64,000 bases of DNA from Candidatus Gastranaerophilales bacterium. Lineage in GTDB: Bacteria > Cyanobacteriota > Vampirovibrionia > Gastranaerophilales > Gastranaerophilaceae. The stretch covers positions 1 through 64,000 of the forward strand of contig CALUYW010000006.1 in the NCBI GenBank assembly GCA_944325105.1, in the 5' to 3' direction. This document shows positions 32,912 to 42,341 of the stretch, one piece after another. Numbering within the stretch: the first letter of the stretch is position 1; each line of letters opens with the position of its first letter. Below the pieces are notes generated by a model. That model ran no database searches and was not told the origin of the DNA. It worked only from the letters and a program-made list of their open reading frames with translations. The translations under genes were made by a program, and so were the position numbers.

Positions 32912-34609
32912 ATGGCTTTACCAAATGTCGCATATTTCTCAATGGAAATCGCCCTTGACCAATCATTAGCAACATATTCAGGTGGTTTGGGCTTTTTGGC
33001 AGGCGCTCACATGCAATCTGCAGGTTATCTGCAAATGCCTATGGTGGGTGTTACTATGTTATGGTCTTTCGGCTACTACGACCAACGTATCAATGAAAAC
33101 GGCGAAGTTGAAGTAGCATACATTAGAAAGCACTATGACTTTTTAACAGATTTGAATGTATACACAACAGTTAAAGTTTTTGGTGAAGATGTTAAAGTTA
33201 AGGCTTACAGGGTTGAAGGTGACCTGTTTGGTTCATGCCCTGTTTATCTTCTAACAACTGATATTGACGGAAACTCTGAATGGGCAAGAAGAATTTCTCA
33301 CAAACTTTATGACGGAGATGAAAAAATCCGTATCGCTCAAGAAACAATTCTCGGTATCGGCGGTGTAAGAATTCTTCAAGAAGTCGGCTATCCTTTTGAC
33401 GTAGTTCATATGAATGAAGGCCACGCTCTTCCTGCTGCATTTGAACTTTTAAGACAATTTAACGGTGACTTAAATGCGGTTAAGAAAAGAACAGTATTTA
33501 CAACTCACACACCTGTTGCCGCAGGTAACGAAGTACACTGGGTAGATACACTAATGGAAGGCGGATTCTTCGCAGGCTGCCCGAGAGATAAAGCAATTGA
33601 ACTCGGTGGAGAAAACTTCTCGCTAACGGTTGCTGCTCTTAGAATGTCAAGAGTTGCAAACGCAGTTTCTCAGCTTCACGGTCTTGTTGCTAACAAGATG
33701 TGGGATTGGGTTCAAGGCAGATGCCCCATCCGCGCTATTACAAACGCTGTAAACCAACACTACTGGCAAGACCCCAGATTTGCTTCAGCAGAATCTTATC
33801 AAGAGTTGCTTGATGCTAAGAAAGAAATGAAAAAAGACTTGTTCCAATACATTTCTGACACTCAAGGTAAGAGATTTGACCCCAATGTTCTTACAATTAC
33901 TTGGGCAAGAAGATTTGCAGACTACAAACGTGCTTGGTTAATCTTAATGGATAAACCGCGTATCGAAAAACTTTTGAACGAAAACAAAGTTCAATTGATA
34001 TTTGCAGGTAAGTTCCACCCGGATGATACAATGGGTAAAGAAATGTTCAACAAGATTTTAAAAGAATCTTACAACATGAAAAACGTAGTTGTACTTCCCG
34101 GTTATGAACTTGCACTTTCAGCAAGACTTAAAAAAGGTTCTGACATATGGTTAAATACACCTCTAAGACCTTTCGAGGCTTCAGGCACTTCAGGTATGTC
34201 AGCTAACTTAAACGGTGCACTTCACTTCTCAACTTATGACGGTTGGACAGTTGAAGGTACTTTCCCCGGTATCAACGGTTACACTGTTGAATACCCCGGC
34301 TTGGATGATGATATTCCTTGGGAAGAACGTCACTGGAAAGACCATCAGTGCGTAATGAACACTCTTGAAAATGAAATTATTCCGACTTACTACAATAACC
34401 CTGACGAGTGGGCAAGACTTATGCGTCAAGCTAAAAGAACTGCAGAAGCTTACTTCAACTCTGACCGTATGGTTATTGAATACTATAACCGTGTATATAA
34501 ACCAATTGCTCACGGTGGTTCTCAAGCAGGTCTTGATGATGACCAAAGCGAAGCTAAAATTGCAGAAAATCCAAATCTTGACGCTTGGACATTCAGCAAT
34601 ATCAAGTAG
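32912..34609 (+). CDS. Alpha-glucan phosphorylase homologue lacking the PLP lysine
   Basis: This 565-residue protein is clearly of the GT35 alpha-glucan phosphorylase family, short form, which normally splits glycogen with phosphate using PLP. Family blocks are present: VAYFSMEIAL and YSGGLGFLAGAHMQSA at the start, FTTHTPVAAGNEVH, WARRFADYKRAW, VQLIFAGKFHP. The cofactor-binding block reads EASGTSGMSANLNGAL (422-437): S430 stands where the PLP lysine should be (GTSGMK / GTGNMK in active enzymes). The codon is TCA at 34199-34201 in a clean frame. The protein may be PLP-independent, have another reaction, or be a glucan-binding regulator. It is monocistronic, with a terminator after it. Confidence 0.88.
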   Translation: MALPNVAYFSMEIALDQSLATYSGGLGFLAGAHMQSAGYLQMPMVGVTMLWSFGYYDQRINENGEVEVAYIRKHYDFLTDLNVYTTVKVFGEDVKVKAYRVEGDLFGSCPVYLLTTDIDGNSEWARRISHKLYDGDEKIRIAQETILGIGGVRILQEVGYPFDVVHMNEGHALPAAFELLRQFNGDLNAVKKRTVFTTHTPVAAGNEVHWVDTLMEGGFFAGCPRDKAIELGGENFSLTVAALRMSRVANAVSQLHGLVANKMWDWVQGRCPIRAITNAVNQHYWQDPRFASAESYQELLDAKKEMKKDLFQYISDTQGKRFDPNVLTITWARRFADYKRAWLILMDKPRIEKLLNENKVQLIFAGKFHPDDTMGKEMFNKILKESYNMKNVVVLPGYELALSARLKKGSDIWLNTPLRPFEASGTSGMSANLNGALHFSTYDGWTVEGTFPGINGYTVEYPGLDDDIPWEERHWKDHQCVMNTLENEIIPTYYNNPDEWARLMRQAKRTAEAYFNSDRMVIEYYNRVYKPIAHGGSQAGLDDDQSEAKIAENPNLDAWTFSNIK

Positions 34610-34627
34610 GAATACAAATTTAATAAT

Positions 34628-34657
34628 AAACAGACAGTGTTGTTGCACTGTCTGTTT
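34628..34657 (+). terminator. Terminator after phosphorylase homologue
   Basis: AAACAGACAGTG (34628-34639) and CACTGTCTGTTT (34646-34657) form a perfect 12-bp stem with a 6-base loop, followed by a T-rich run. Confidence 0.9.
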
Positions 34658-34707
34658 TATTTTTGTGATAAAATTTTTTTATAATTACTTTAATCAGGAG
34701 AGATAAA

Positions 34708-36201
34708 ATGGAATCTACCCAAACAAATAACAGCACTATCTCAAGTATTCGAGAGAACAGGATACAAAAGCTTAATGACCTCACGGATAAAGGTATTAAT
34801 CCGTACCCTTATTCATACGATAAAAATATTTCAGCTGCAGAATTGCAAAAAAAATACGCTGATTTGCCCGCAGGAGAAGAGACAAACGACTCCTATAATG
34901 TTGCAGGCAGGATTATGGCAATTCGTAACACAGGCATGTTTATAGACCTTATGGACCCGTCAGGCAAAATACAGATTTTCTCTCACAAAGAAAATCTTGA
35001 CCCTGATAAACTTGCAATAGTAAAAATGCTCGATGTCGGCGATATTGTTGGTTTTTCAGGTGATGTGCGCCGTACACCAAGGGGCGAATTGAGTATAAAA
35101 GCGCGTGATGTAAAACTTTTATCAAAAGCACTTTTGCCTTTGCCTGAAAAATTTCACGGTTTAACAGATGTAGAAATTCGCTATCGTCAGCGCTATGTAG
35201 ATATGATTATGAATCCTGAAGTGCGCGATACTTTCAGAAAACGCTCTTTAATTATTCAAAAAATCAGAGAATACCTCTGCAACCAAGGATTTTTAGAGGT
35301 TGAAACTCCTATGCTCCATGCTCAAGCAGGCGGTGCGTCTGCCAGACCTTTTGAAACATATCACAATGCTCTTGATATGCATATGGTTTTAAGAATTGCT
35401 CCCGAGCTTCACTTAAAAAGACTCCTTGTTGGCGGTGTGAGCGAAAAGATATTTGAGATGAATCGTAACTTTAGAAATGAAGGTATTGATACGCGTCATA
35501 ACCCTGAGTTTACAATGATTGAGCTATATCAGGCTTATGTTGATTATAATGATATGATGGTTCTTTTAGAAAATATGGTTTCAACTGTTGCTCAAGAAGT
35601 TTTGGGTACTATGGTTATTGAATATCAGGGTCAAAAAATTGACCTTACTCCTCCGTGGGATAGAAAAACCATGCTTGGTGCTATAAAAGAATTTACAGGC
35701 ATTGATTTTAATGAATATTTAACAGTTGATGAAGCCGCTGCTCAAGCTAAAAAGCTCGGTATTGAGGTAGAAGAAAATGACAGCTGGGGTAAAATCCTGG
35801 ATAAGATTTTTGAAGAAAGAGTTGAGCCCAAACTTGTTCAACCTACTCATATTCTTGATTATCCTCGAGATATATCTCCTCTTGCAAAAGTTCACAGAGA
35901 TAATCCAAGGCTTACGGAGCGTTTTGAAACCCGTGTTAACGGTTGGGAAATTTCAAATGCGTTCTCTGAACTTACTGACCCGATTGACCAGCGTAACCGC
36001 TTTGAAGCACAAGCGAGAGAAAAGGCAATGGGAGATGAAGAAGCTTGCGGTATAGATGAAGACTTTATCTGTGCGCTTGAACATGGCATGCCTCCTGCGG
36101 GCGGTATGGGTATAGGTATAGACAGACTCGTGATGCTCCTTACGGACTCGCCATCAATTCGTGATGTAATTGCATTTCCTACAATGCGTCCAAGAGGATA
36201 A
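34708..36201 (+). CDS. lysS: Lysyl-tRNA synthetase (class II)
   Basis: LysS charges tRNA-Lys. The 497-residue protein has the OB-fold anticodon domain (VAGRIMAIRNTGMFIDLMD, about 65-85) and class II motifs 1 (FLEVETPMLHAQAGGASARPF), 2 (FRNEGIDTRHNPEFTMIELY) and 3 (GMGIGIDRLVMLL) near the C-terminus. The length is standard. A CAGGAGAG ribosome binding site precedes the ATG, and a terminator follows. Confidence 0.97.
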   Translation: MESTQTNNSTISSIRENRIQKLNDLTDKGINPYPYSYDKNISAAELQKKYADLPAGEETNDSYNVAGRIMAIRNTGMFIDLMDPSGKIQIFSHKENLDPDKLAIVKMLDVGDIVGFSGDVRRTPRGELSIKARDVKLLSKALLPLPEKFHGLTDVEIRYRQRYVDMIMNPEVRDTFRKRSLIIQKIREYLCNQGFLEVETPMLHAQAGGASARPFETYHNALDMHMVLRIAPELHLKRLLVGGVSEKIFEMNRNFRNEGIDTRHNPEFTMIELYQAYVDYNDMMVLLENMVSTVAQEVLGTMVIEYQGQKIDLTPPWDRKTMLGAIKEFTGIDFNEYLTVDEAAAQAKKLGIEVEENDSWGKILDKIFEERVEPKLVQPTHILDYPRDISPLAKVHRDNPRLTERFETRVNGWEISNAFSELTDPIDQRNRFEAQAREKAMGDEEACGIDEDFICALEHGMPPAGGMGIGIDRLVMLLTDSPSIRDVIAFPTMRPRG

Positions 36202-36222
36202 GCAATATTAAAAAAACTTAAC

Positions 36223-36260
36223 AATTGCGGTTAATTTTTTGCATTAACCGCAATTTTTTT
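36223..36260 (+). terminator. Terminator after lysS
   Basis: AATTGCGGTTAAT (36223-36235) pairs perfectly with ATTAACCGCAATT (36243-36255), followed by TTTTT. Confidence 0.9.
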
Positions 36261-36304
36261 GCTTGAATGTTTTTATACTGACAGTTACAAGGTTAGGTAA
36301 ATTT

Positions 36305-37549
36305 ATGACTCAAATTTCTCCTCTTACAGGCAGTGCCTATAATATGTTTAAAATGCCCCCCGAACAGAGAACTAATAAGGCAATGCGAGAGCCCAAGCAA
36401 CTTCTCAATGAAGATGGCAATAAAGAAGTTATGCAAACTACACCTGTGAAAAAAAGTTCAAAAAAGGCATTAGTTGGTGGTTTGGTTGCCGCTGCAGCGA
36501 TTATTGCGGGTGTTGCTTATGGTGTTAAGTCAGGAAAGATAAATGCCGAGTCTATAAAAACTAAAATTCCTTTCTTTGGCAAAAAATACAAAGAAAAATT
36601 GGCTGCAAAAGAAGCTGAAGAAGCGGCAAGAAAAGCAGCCGAAGAAGCTGCAAAAAATATGAAAAAAACTGATGCCAACTTTTTTACGACTGTTTTTGGT
36701 CTTGGTTTAATTGCAAAGGGCTTTGCAAAGCATATGGCTTCTAAAGGTGCAGGTGATGAAACCGATATGGTAAAACTTGCGTATGAAAAAGAGCAGTATA
36801 TGAAAGAAGTTGAACTCCCCCTTGTACTTGATGAATCGGCTTCATATAAAGAAAATTATTCACAAAAGATACTTTCTGCAATTGAAAAATTGCAAATTCC
36901 CACCCAGTATATGAAAGCTAAGTACGACTCTGCTTTAGCACTTTATCCGACTCTTGTGAAAGAGAATTCTGTTGAAACTTGGCCTAACACTGATGTAAGA
37001 AAATCGCAAATTGTTAATAACGAATTAACAGGTACTCTTACTCACTATACTTTTGATAAAAAAGGTTTAGTCCGTGAAAAGGTAGTATATGTAAATGATT
37101 ATCCGATTCAGATAGAATCATACAGAGATGATAAACTGGTTGCCAAAGCGAGATTTGCAAAAAAAGAAGGTGTAAAAGACCCTTACATGTCCCATTTATT
37201 CAAACACAATCCTTTAACCGGTAAAATTTCAGGTACACTTGTATATAATGAGAATGGTGAAGTAACTAGTTATCTTGCGAGAGATACAGAAGGCAGGTTG
37301 AATAAAATATTTAATATAGACCCTGAAACAACGAATATCAAGTCAGTTTGCCTATCAGATGACGAAGGTAAAAAATGCACAAGAAAATATTTTTACGATG
37401 AGTCGGGTAATATTAAAGAAGCGTACTTTGCCAAAACAAAAGATATGCCAAAACATGTCTATGAATTTGAAAGCGGTGTTGCTACGGCCGTGAGATTTTA
37501 TAACAATGACTCATCTGACGTGTCGGTTAGAGTCCCTTTTGAGGTTTAA
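36305..37549 (+). CDS. Unknown membrane protein with repeat-like C-terminus
   Basis: I do not recognise this protein of about 414 residues. The preferred ATG at 36305 has AAGGTTAGG upstream; an earlier ATG frame start at 36263 lies in the terminator region. After a soluble 40-residue start, KKALVGGLVAAAAIIAGVAYGV (about 53-74) is a membrane helix, followed by an Ala/Glu/Lys-rich helix (AAKEAEEAARKAAEEAAKNM) and, from about 230, beta-rich units such as YDESGNIKEAYF and YNENGEVTSYLA that recall YD/MORN-like repeats. The segment resembles that of the protein at 17044. Convergent with xerD. Confidence 0.78.
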   Translation: MTQISPLTGSAYNMFKMPPEQRTNKAMREPKQLLNEDGNKEVMQTTPVKKSSKKALVGGLVAAAAIIAGVAYGVKSGKINAESIKTKIPFFGKKYKEKLAAKEAEEAARKAAEEAAKNMKKTDANFFTTVFGLGLIAKGFAKHMASKGAGDETDMVKLAYEKEQYMKEVELPLVLDESASYKENYSQKILSAIEKLQIPTQYMKAKYDSALALYPTLVKENSVETWPNTDVRKSQIVNNELTGTLTHYTFDKKGLVREKVVYVNDYPIQIESYRDDKLVAKARFAKKEGVKDPYMSHLFKHNPLTGKISGTLVYNENGEVTSYLARDTEGRLNKIFNIDPETTNIKSVCLSDDEGKKCTRKYFYDESGNIKEAYFAKTKDMPKHVYEFESGVATAVRFYNNDSSDVSVRVPFEV

Positions 37550-37550
37550 A

Positions 37551-38432
37551 CTAACCGTTATTTATGGCAAAATAAACTTCCCTTAGACGCTTTTTGCTTA
37601 TGTGTGTATAAAGTTGTGTTGTAACAATGCTGGAGTGTCCAAGGAGCTCCTGTACCACCCTTAGGTCTGCTCCGTTTTCAAGAAGGTGTGTTGCAAAAGA
37701 GTGCCTTATGGTGTGAGGGGATATATCTTTTTCGATTTTTTTGCCAAGATTGTGAATGAATTTATAAACATACTGGCGAGTAATTTTTGACCCATTGGGT
37801 TTTAAAAAAACATATTTTTCATACTTTCTCCCGCAAGAAGAGTTAATGAGAGTTACCTCCCTTTCTTTAAGGTAGTTTTTAAGAGCGTTTTTTGCTTTAG
37901 AGCCAAATGGGATAATGCGCTCTTTTGAGCCTTTGCCCATGGTTTTTATTATTCCTGTTTTAAGGTCAGTGTTTTTTATCTCGAGATTAACAAGCTCAGA
38001 TACTCTTAATCCGGTTGCATAAAAAAGTTCAAAAAGCGCTTTTTCCATAGTGTTTAGGTGGCTTGCAAGGAGTTTTTCTATTTCTTTTATACTTATTACT
38101 TTTGGTAATTTTTTACTTACTTTTGGAGAATTTAGCGCAAGGGCGGGGTTTTTTACAATTTCTTCATTTAGACAAAGGTATCTGAAAAAGCCTTTTATGG
38201 AGGCGATTTTTCTTACAATGCTTGTGGGGTTTATCCCTTCTTTTGCCAGATATCTGTTATAAGAACTAAGGTGTGTACGTCTGACTTCTTTTATGTCTTC
38301 AACGCCCATAGTGTTTTTTAAATATTCAAAAAAAGCAAAAATGTCCCTTCTGTACGCTTCAATTGTGTTTTCACTCAAAGCGCGCTCAACTTCAAGGTAG
38401 TTTAGATAGTTTGATATTAGCCCTATAATCAT
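37551..38432 (-). CDS. xerD: Site-specific tyrosine recombinase XerD/XerC
   Basis: XerC/XerD recombinases resolve chromosome dimers at dif. The 293-residue protein has the N-terminal SAM-like core-binding domain (1-85) and all catalytic residues: R143 (ATGLRVSEL), K167 (GKGSKERIIP), H240 and R243 (SPHTIRHSFATHLL), H266 (LLGHSS) and nucleophile Y275 (TTQLYTH). The length and start fit Xer rather than a phage integrase, and the genes around it are housekeeping. Which Xer it is cannot be told; a second Xer may exist elsewhere, or it acts alone. It lies downstream of ftsZ but behind a terminator. Confidence 0.93.
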   Translation of the reverse strand: MIIGLISNYLNYLEVERALSENTIEAYRRDIFAFFEYLKNTMGVEDIKEVRRTHLSSYNRYLAKEGINPTSIVRKIASIKGFFRYLCLNEEIVKNPALALNSPKVSKKLPKVISIKEIEKLLASHLNTMEKALFELFYATGLRVSELVNLEIKNTDLKTGIIKTMGKGSKERIIPFGSKAKNALKNYLKEREVTLINSSCGRKYEKYVFLKPNGSKITRQYVYKFIHNLGKKIEKDISPHTIRHSFATHLLENGADLRVVQELLGHSSIVTTQLYTHISKKRLREVYFAINNG

Positions 38433-38453
38433 TTTTTAATTTTATCATTTAGC

Positions 38454-38488
38454 AAAAAACAGCACCTCCTTTTAATTAAGGAGGTGCT
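38454..38488 (-). terminator. Terminator after ftsZ
   Basis: Read leftward, AGCACCTCCT (38488-38479) pairs with AGGAGGTGCT (38470-38461) and runs into GTTTTTTG. It separates ftsZ from xerD. Confidence 0.88.
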
Positions 38489-38508
38489 GAAATTATTATT
38501 TTAACAGA

Positions 38509-39699
38509 TTACAGTCTGTTTTTAGGGTTTAAGAATTCAGGTATATCAAGCAGGCTGCTTGCTGTTGCTTCGTGATTTTGGTTTTCATTTGCACCTGTGC
38601 TTGGAGTTGAATTTCCTAAATTACCAAATGATAAAGCGCCTGCTCCATTACCGCCAAAGAAACTTGCAGCTGAGAGTTTAAGGTCGTCTTTAGCAGTTAC
38701 CGTATCGCCATTTTTAAGTTCAAAACCTGTAGCGATAATTGTAATCATAATTTCGCCTTGGATTCTATCGTCAATTACAGAACCAAAGATTACTTCAGCG
38801 TCGTCTGAAACGGCATCGTGAATTACACTTGCAGCTTCGTTTACTTCATGAAGCGTCATATCAGGGCCGCCTGTTACGTTCATTATGATACCTGTTGCAC
38901 CATTGATTGAAGTTTCAAGTAACTTAGAATTAATTGCAAGTTTGGCAGCTTCCATTGCTCTGCCTTCGCCTGATGATTTACCGATACCCATAAGTGCCGA
39001 GCCGGATGATTGCATAATTGTTTTAACATCGGCAAAGTCTACGTTGATTAAGCCGGGAACGGTAATGATATCTGAAATACCTTGAACACCGCAGAGAAGA
39101 ACTTCATCTACCACGCTGAATGCATCTCTCATTGTTGTTCTGCGTTCAACTACTTCTATTAATTTGTCATTGGGGATAACAATTAGTGCGTCTACATTTT
39201 CTTTTAATTTTTCTAAACCTTGAAGGGCTTGTGTCATACGACGTTTGCCTTCAAATTGGAAAGGTTTTGTTACAACACCGATTGTAAGTGCGCCAAGCTC
39301 TTTAGCAATTTTTGCAACAACCGGAGCTGCACCTGTACCTGTACCGCCGCCCATACCGGCTGTTACAAAGACCATATCAGAACCATCAAGTGCCACAAGT
39401 AAATCTTCTCTTGATTCTTCCGCAGCTTTTTCACCGATTGACGGGTTGCCGCCTGCACCAAGTCCTGAAGTAAGTTTTGCACCGAGTTGAATTTTCTTTG
39501 ACGCTGCAGACATTTCAAGAACCTGAGCATCAGTGTTCATTGCCCAAAACTCTACTCCTGATAAACCTGCTTTTATCATTCGGTTGACAGCATTTCCGCC
39601 GCCGCCGCCTACACCGATTACCTTTATGTTAGCCTGTGAAGAATATCTGCTGTACTCAGAAGCTTGTCTGTCATAACTGTCTAATTTGAACTTTTCCAC
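38509..39699 (-). CDS. ftsZ: Cell division protein FtsZ
   Basis: FtsZ is the tubulin-like GTPase that forms the division ring. The 396-residue protein has the [14 protein letters not shown] nucleotide loop near residue 30, the tubulin signature [12 protein letters not shown], the T7-region [12 protein letters not shown], and an Asn/Ala/Ser-rich linker ending in the conserved FtsA/ZipA-binding tail [13 protein letters not shown]. The start codon is GTG at 39699, with a G-rich stretch upstream. It stands alone, with no ftsA or mur cluster next to it. Confidence 0.97.
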   Translation of the reverse strand: MEKFKLDSYDRQASEYSRYSSQANIKVIGVGGGGGNAVNRMIKAGLSGVEFWAMNTDAQVLEMSAASKKIQLGAKLTSGLGAGGNPSIGEKAAEESREDLLVALDGSDMVFVTAGMGGGTGTGAAPVVAKIAKELGALTIGVVTKPFQFEGKRRMTQALQGLEKLKENVDALIVIPNDKLIEVVERRTTMRDAFSVVDEVLLCGVQGISDIITVPGLINVDFADVKTIMQSSGSALMGIGKSSGEGRAMEAAKLAINSKLLETSINGATGIIMNVTGGPDMTLHEVNEAASVIHDAVSDDAEVIFGSVIDDRIQGEIMITIIATGFELKNGDTVTAKDDLKLSAASFFGGNGAGALSFGNLGNSTPSTGANENQNHEATASSLLDIPEFLNPKNRL

Positions 39700-39911
39700 T
39701 TAAATGGCCCCCATTTTTTTCTTTATTTAATTTTACTATATTTTAAAAGCGTTTATATGTAAAGCTTTCCTGATGAAATTATCCTCTAATGTTAACATAA
39801 ATTCAATTAAACTTTACAGAATTTAATTTTTTACCCTTTTATGGTTGTAGAAAAAATTATTTAGATTTTTCTTAATATTTTGAAATATTTTTAAATTAAA
39901 ATTTTTTGTCA

Positions 39912-39924
39912 TATAATCTGAGCT
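39912..39924 (+). promoter_or_regulatory. -10 box directly before the GDP-fucose synthase gene
   Basis: TATAAT at 39912-39917 is 7 bases before the ATG at 39925, so the transcript may start at the start codon. No clear -35 or ribosome binding site is seen. Confidence 0.4.
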
Positions 39925-40860
39925 ATGGAAAAGAAAATTTTTGTCGCAGGGCACAGGGGATTAGTTGGCGGAGCAATTTTAAGAGAGCTCCAAAAAAAAG
40001 GTTATAAAAATTTTGCTCTGAGAACTCATAGTGAATTGGATTTAACCGATACAAAAGCTGTTGATGAGTTTTTCAGTAAAGAAAAACCCGACTGGGTATT
40101 TTTAGCAGCTGCAAAAGTCGGCGGAATATACGCCAATAATACCTACCCCGTTGATTTTTTACTTGAAAATTTAAAAATCCAAAACAATATTTTTGAAAGT
40201 TCTTTTAAATATAATGTTAAAAAATTTATGTTTCTGGGGTCATCCTGTATTTACCCAAAAAATGCTCCTCAGCCTATTAAAGAGGAGTATTTGTTGTCTT
40301 CAAAACTTGAACCCACAAACGAGCCTTACGCTCTTGCAAAAATATGCGGTATAAAGCTTGCAAATGCTTATAATCGTCAATATTCCACTAACTACATAAG
40401 CGTTATGCCTTGCAATTTGTACGGCATAGGGGATAATTACCACCCTGAAAATGCTCATGTTGTACCAATGCTTATAAGAAGATTTCATGAAGCAAAAATA
40501 AGAGGGGATAAAACAGTCACCGCCTGGGGAACGGGCACACCTTTAAGGGAATTTTTATTTTCAGATGATTTAGCAAGCGCTTGTGTTTATCTTATGGAAA
40601 ATAAAAACGCAGATGAGATAGGCGAGTTTATAAACATAGGTTCGGGCAAGGAAAAAAGCATTAAAGAAATTGTTGAGCTTGTCAAAAAAACTGTAGGCTT
40701 TGAGGGTGAAATTATTTGGGATACAACAAAACCAGACGGTACACCAAGAAAACTCATGGATGTATCAAGGATAAATTCTCTTGGCTGGAGCAGCAAAGTT
40801 GAGCTTGGAGAAGGTTTAAAAATTGCTTATGCTGATTTTTTAGCCCGTTACGGCGCTTAG
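39925..40860 (+). CDS. fcl: GDP-L-fucose synthase
   Basis: This short-chain dehydrogenase/epimerase (311 residues) turns GDP-4-keto-6-deoxymannose into GDP-L-fucose with NADPH, for surface polysaccharide. The N-terminal [10 protein letters not shown] Rossmann motif, [20 protein letters not shown], and the YxxxK pair in [10 protein letters not shown] are all present, as is the family-specific [18 protein letters not shown]. The partner gmd is not in this window, so the gene is separated from its usual operon. It precedes glnA by about 100 bases. Confidence 0.94.
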   Translation: MEKKIFVAGHRGLVGGAILRELQKKGYKNFALRTHSELDLTDTKAVDEFFSKEKPDWVFLAAAKVGGIYANNTYPVDFLLENLKIQNNIFESSFKYNVKKFMFLGSSCIYPKNAPQPIKEEYLLSSKLEPTNEPYALAKICGIKLANAYNRQYSTNYISVMPCNLYGIGDNYHPENAHVVPMLIRRFHEAKIRGDKTVTAWGTGTPLREFLFSDDLASACVYLMENKNADEIGEFINIGSGKEKSIKEIVELVKKTVGFEGEIIWDTTKPDGTPRKLMDVSRINSLGWSSKVELGEGLKIAYADFLARYGA

Positions 40861-40960
40861 GTATAAAGATTTTATAAACCCCTTTGACTAATTGTATAAA
40901 AAAGTGGATAATAAGCTCATTAATTATTTAGAAGCAGTTAGATTTAAGGAGAGCAAGCCG

Positions 40961-42307
40961 ATGTGTTACATTCCAGAGCACGGAAAGACTTTAACTAAGG
41001 AAGAGATTAAGGATATTATCTGCAAAAACGATATTCATTTTATCAGATTGCAGTTCGTTGACATTAACGGTAATGTAAAAAATCTCTGCGTACCGTCATC
41101 TCAGATAGATAAAGTTTTAAATAACGAATGTATGCTTGATGGCTCTTCAATTAAGGGTTTCAGAAGTATTGAAACTTCAGATATGTATTTTTACCCCGAT
41201 CTTGCTACATTTGCAATTTTGCCTTGGAAACAAGCAGGAAATAGAAATGTGGCAAGGATAATCTGTGATATTTATAACGCTGACGGTACACCTTTTGAAG
41301 GTTGTCCCAGATGTAACCTTAAAAGGGTGGTAAAAGAGGCTGCGGATATGGGTTACACGCTAAATGCGGGCCCTGAAGCAGAGTTTTTCTTATTTAAAAG
41401 AGATGAACACGGTAAACCCACGCTTGAAACGCATGATGACGGTTATTACTACGATGTAGCACCTGTGGATAAGGGTGAAGATATTAGAGCGCAGATGGTT
41501 GATGTGCTTCAAAAAATGGGTTTTGAAATTGAAGCAAGCCACCACGAAGCAGCACAAGGTCAACATGAAATAGATTTTAAATACGCTGATGCAATTACAA
41601 CGGCTGATAATGTTGTTACATTTAAGTATGCGGTTAAAGCTGTTGCGGATTTGCATAATTTGCATGCTACATTTATGCCAAAGCCTATTTTTGGTGCGAA
41701 CGGTTCAGGCATGCACTGTAATGTGTCGTTGTTTAAAGACGGCAAAAATGCTTTTTATGATAAAAACGCCCCCTATGAGCTTTCAAGCGAGGCTATGTAT
41801 ACAATAGGTTCTTATCTAAAACATGTTCAAGAGTTTACGGCTGTTTGTAATCCTCTTGTAAACAGTTACAAGCGTTTAGTCCCCGGCTATGAAGCGCCTG
41901 TATACCTGGCTTGGTCTTTGGCTAACCGTTCCGCTCTTATAAGAGTTCCCGCTAAGCGCGGTAATGCTACCCGTGTTGAGCTTCGCTCACCTGACCCGAG
42001 CTGCAACCCTTATCTTGTTTTTGCCGTACTTTTAACTGCTGCACTTGAGGGTATAAAAAATAAAATTGAACCTCCAAAACAAAGAGAAGAAAATATCTAT
42101 GAAATGAGTGAAGCTCAAAAGAGAGAAAAAGGAATTTTGGCACTCCCCGGCAGCTTGAATGAAGCTCTTTACATGATGAAAAAATCAGACCTTGTTAAAA
42201 AAGCTCTTGGTGAGCACATATTTAACGAGTTCTTATCATCAAAAGAAAAAGAATGGGATGACTACAGAATAAGAGTTACCGACTGGGAATTAAGACATTA
42301 TATGTAA
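40961..42307 (+). CDS. glnA: Glutamine synthetase type I
   Basis: GlnA makes glutamine from glutamate, ammonia and ATP. From the ATG at 40961, which has AAGGAG at 40946-40951 (9 bases away), the protein has 448 residues, like the short GSI-alpha form. Key blocks are LDGSSIKGF, GPEAEFFLF, HHEAAQGQHEID, GSGMHCN, and NPLVNSYKRLVPGYEAP. The region that holds the adenylylation tyrosine in GSI-beta (here NIYEMSEAQKREKGI) does not match that site, so control by adenylylation is unlikely. A longer frame from a TTG at 40892 has no ribosome binding site. Confidence 0.95.
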   Translation: MCYIPEHGKTLTKEEIKDIICKNDIHFIRLQFVDINGNVKNLCVPSSQIDKVLNNECMLDGSSIKGFRSIETSDMYFYPDLATFAILPWKQAGNRNVARIICDIYNADGTPFEGCPRCNLKRVVKEAADMGYTLNAGPEAEFFLFKRDEHGKPTLETHDDGYYYDVAPVDKGEDIRAQMVDVLQKMGFEIEASHHEAAQGQHEIDFKYADAITTADNVVTFKYAVKAVADLHNLHATFMPKPIFGANGSGMHCNVSLFKDGKNAFYDKNAPYELSSEAMYTIGSYLKHVQEFTAVCNPLVNSYKRLVPGYEAPVYLAWSLANRSALIRVPAKRGNATRVELRSPDPSCNPYLVFAVLLTAALEGIKNKIEPPKQREENIYEMSEAQKREKGILALPGSLNEALYMMKKSDLVKKALGEHIFNEFLSSKEKEWDDYRIRVTDWELRHYM

Positions 42308-42310
42308 ATT

Positions 42311-42334
42311 AAAGCCCCTTTTAAAAGGGGCTTT
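42311..42334. terminator. Bidirectional terminator between glnA and ATP synthase operon
   Basis: AAAGCCCCTTTT / AAAAGGGGCTTT is a perfect 12-bp arm pair at 42311-42322 and 42323-42334, T-rich on the right and A-rich on the left. It can stop glnA and the leftward atp operon alike. Confidence 0.88.
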
Positions 42335-42341
42335 TTAGTTT

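Noticed and set aside
29270-38432. Prophage or integrative element, suggested by the S24 repressor and the tyrosine recombinase
   Set aside because: The genes between are housekeeping or surface genes; the recombinase has the size and motifs of a chromosomal Xer protein, and no phage structural gene or attachment repeat is seen.
39220-39490. Proline/serine-rich frames on the opposite strand of ftsZ
   Set aside because: They are shadows of the glycine/alanine-rich FtsZ codons with no start signals; the same holds for similar frames opposite typA, atpA, flgI and others.
40892-40960. N-terminal extension of glutamine synthetase from a TTG
   Set aside because: AAGGAG at 40946-40951 serves the ATG at 40961, and that start gives the family's usual length.
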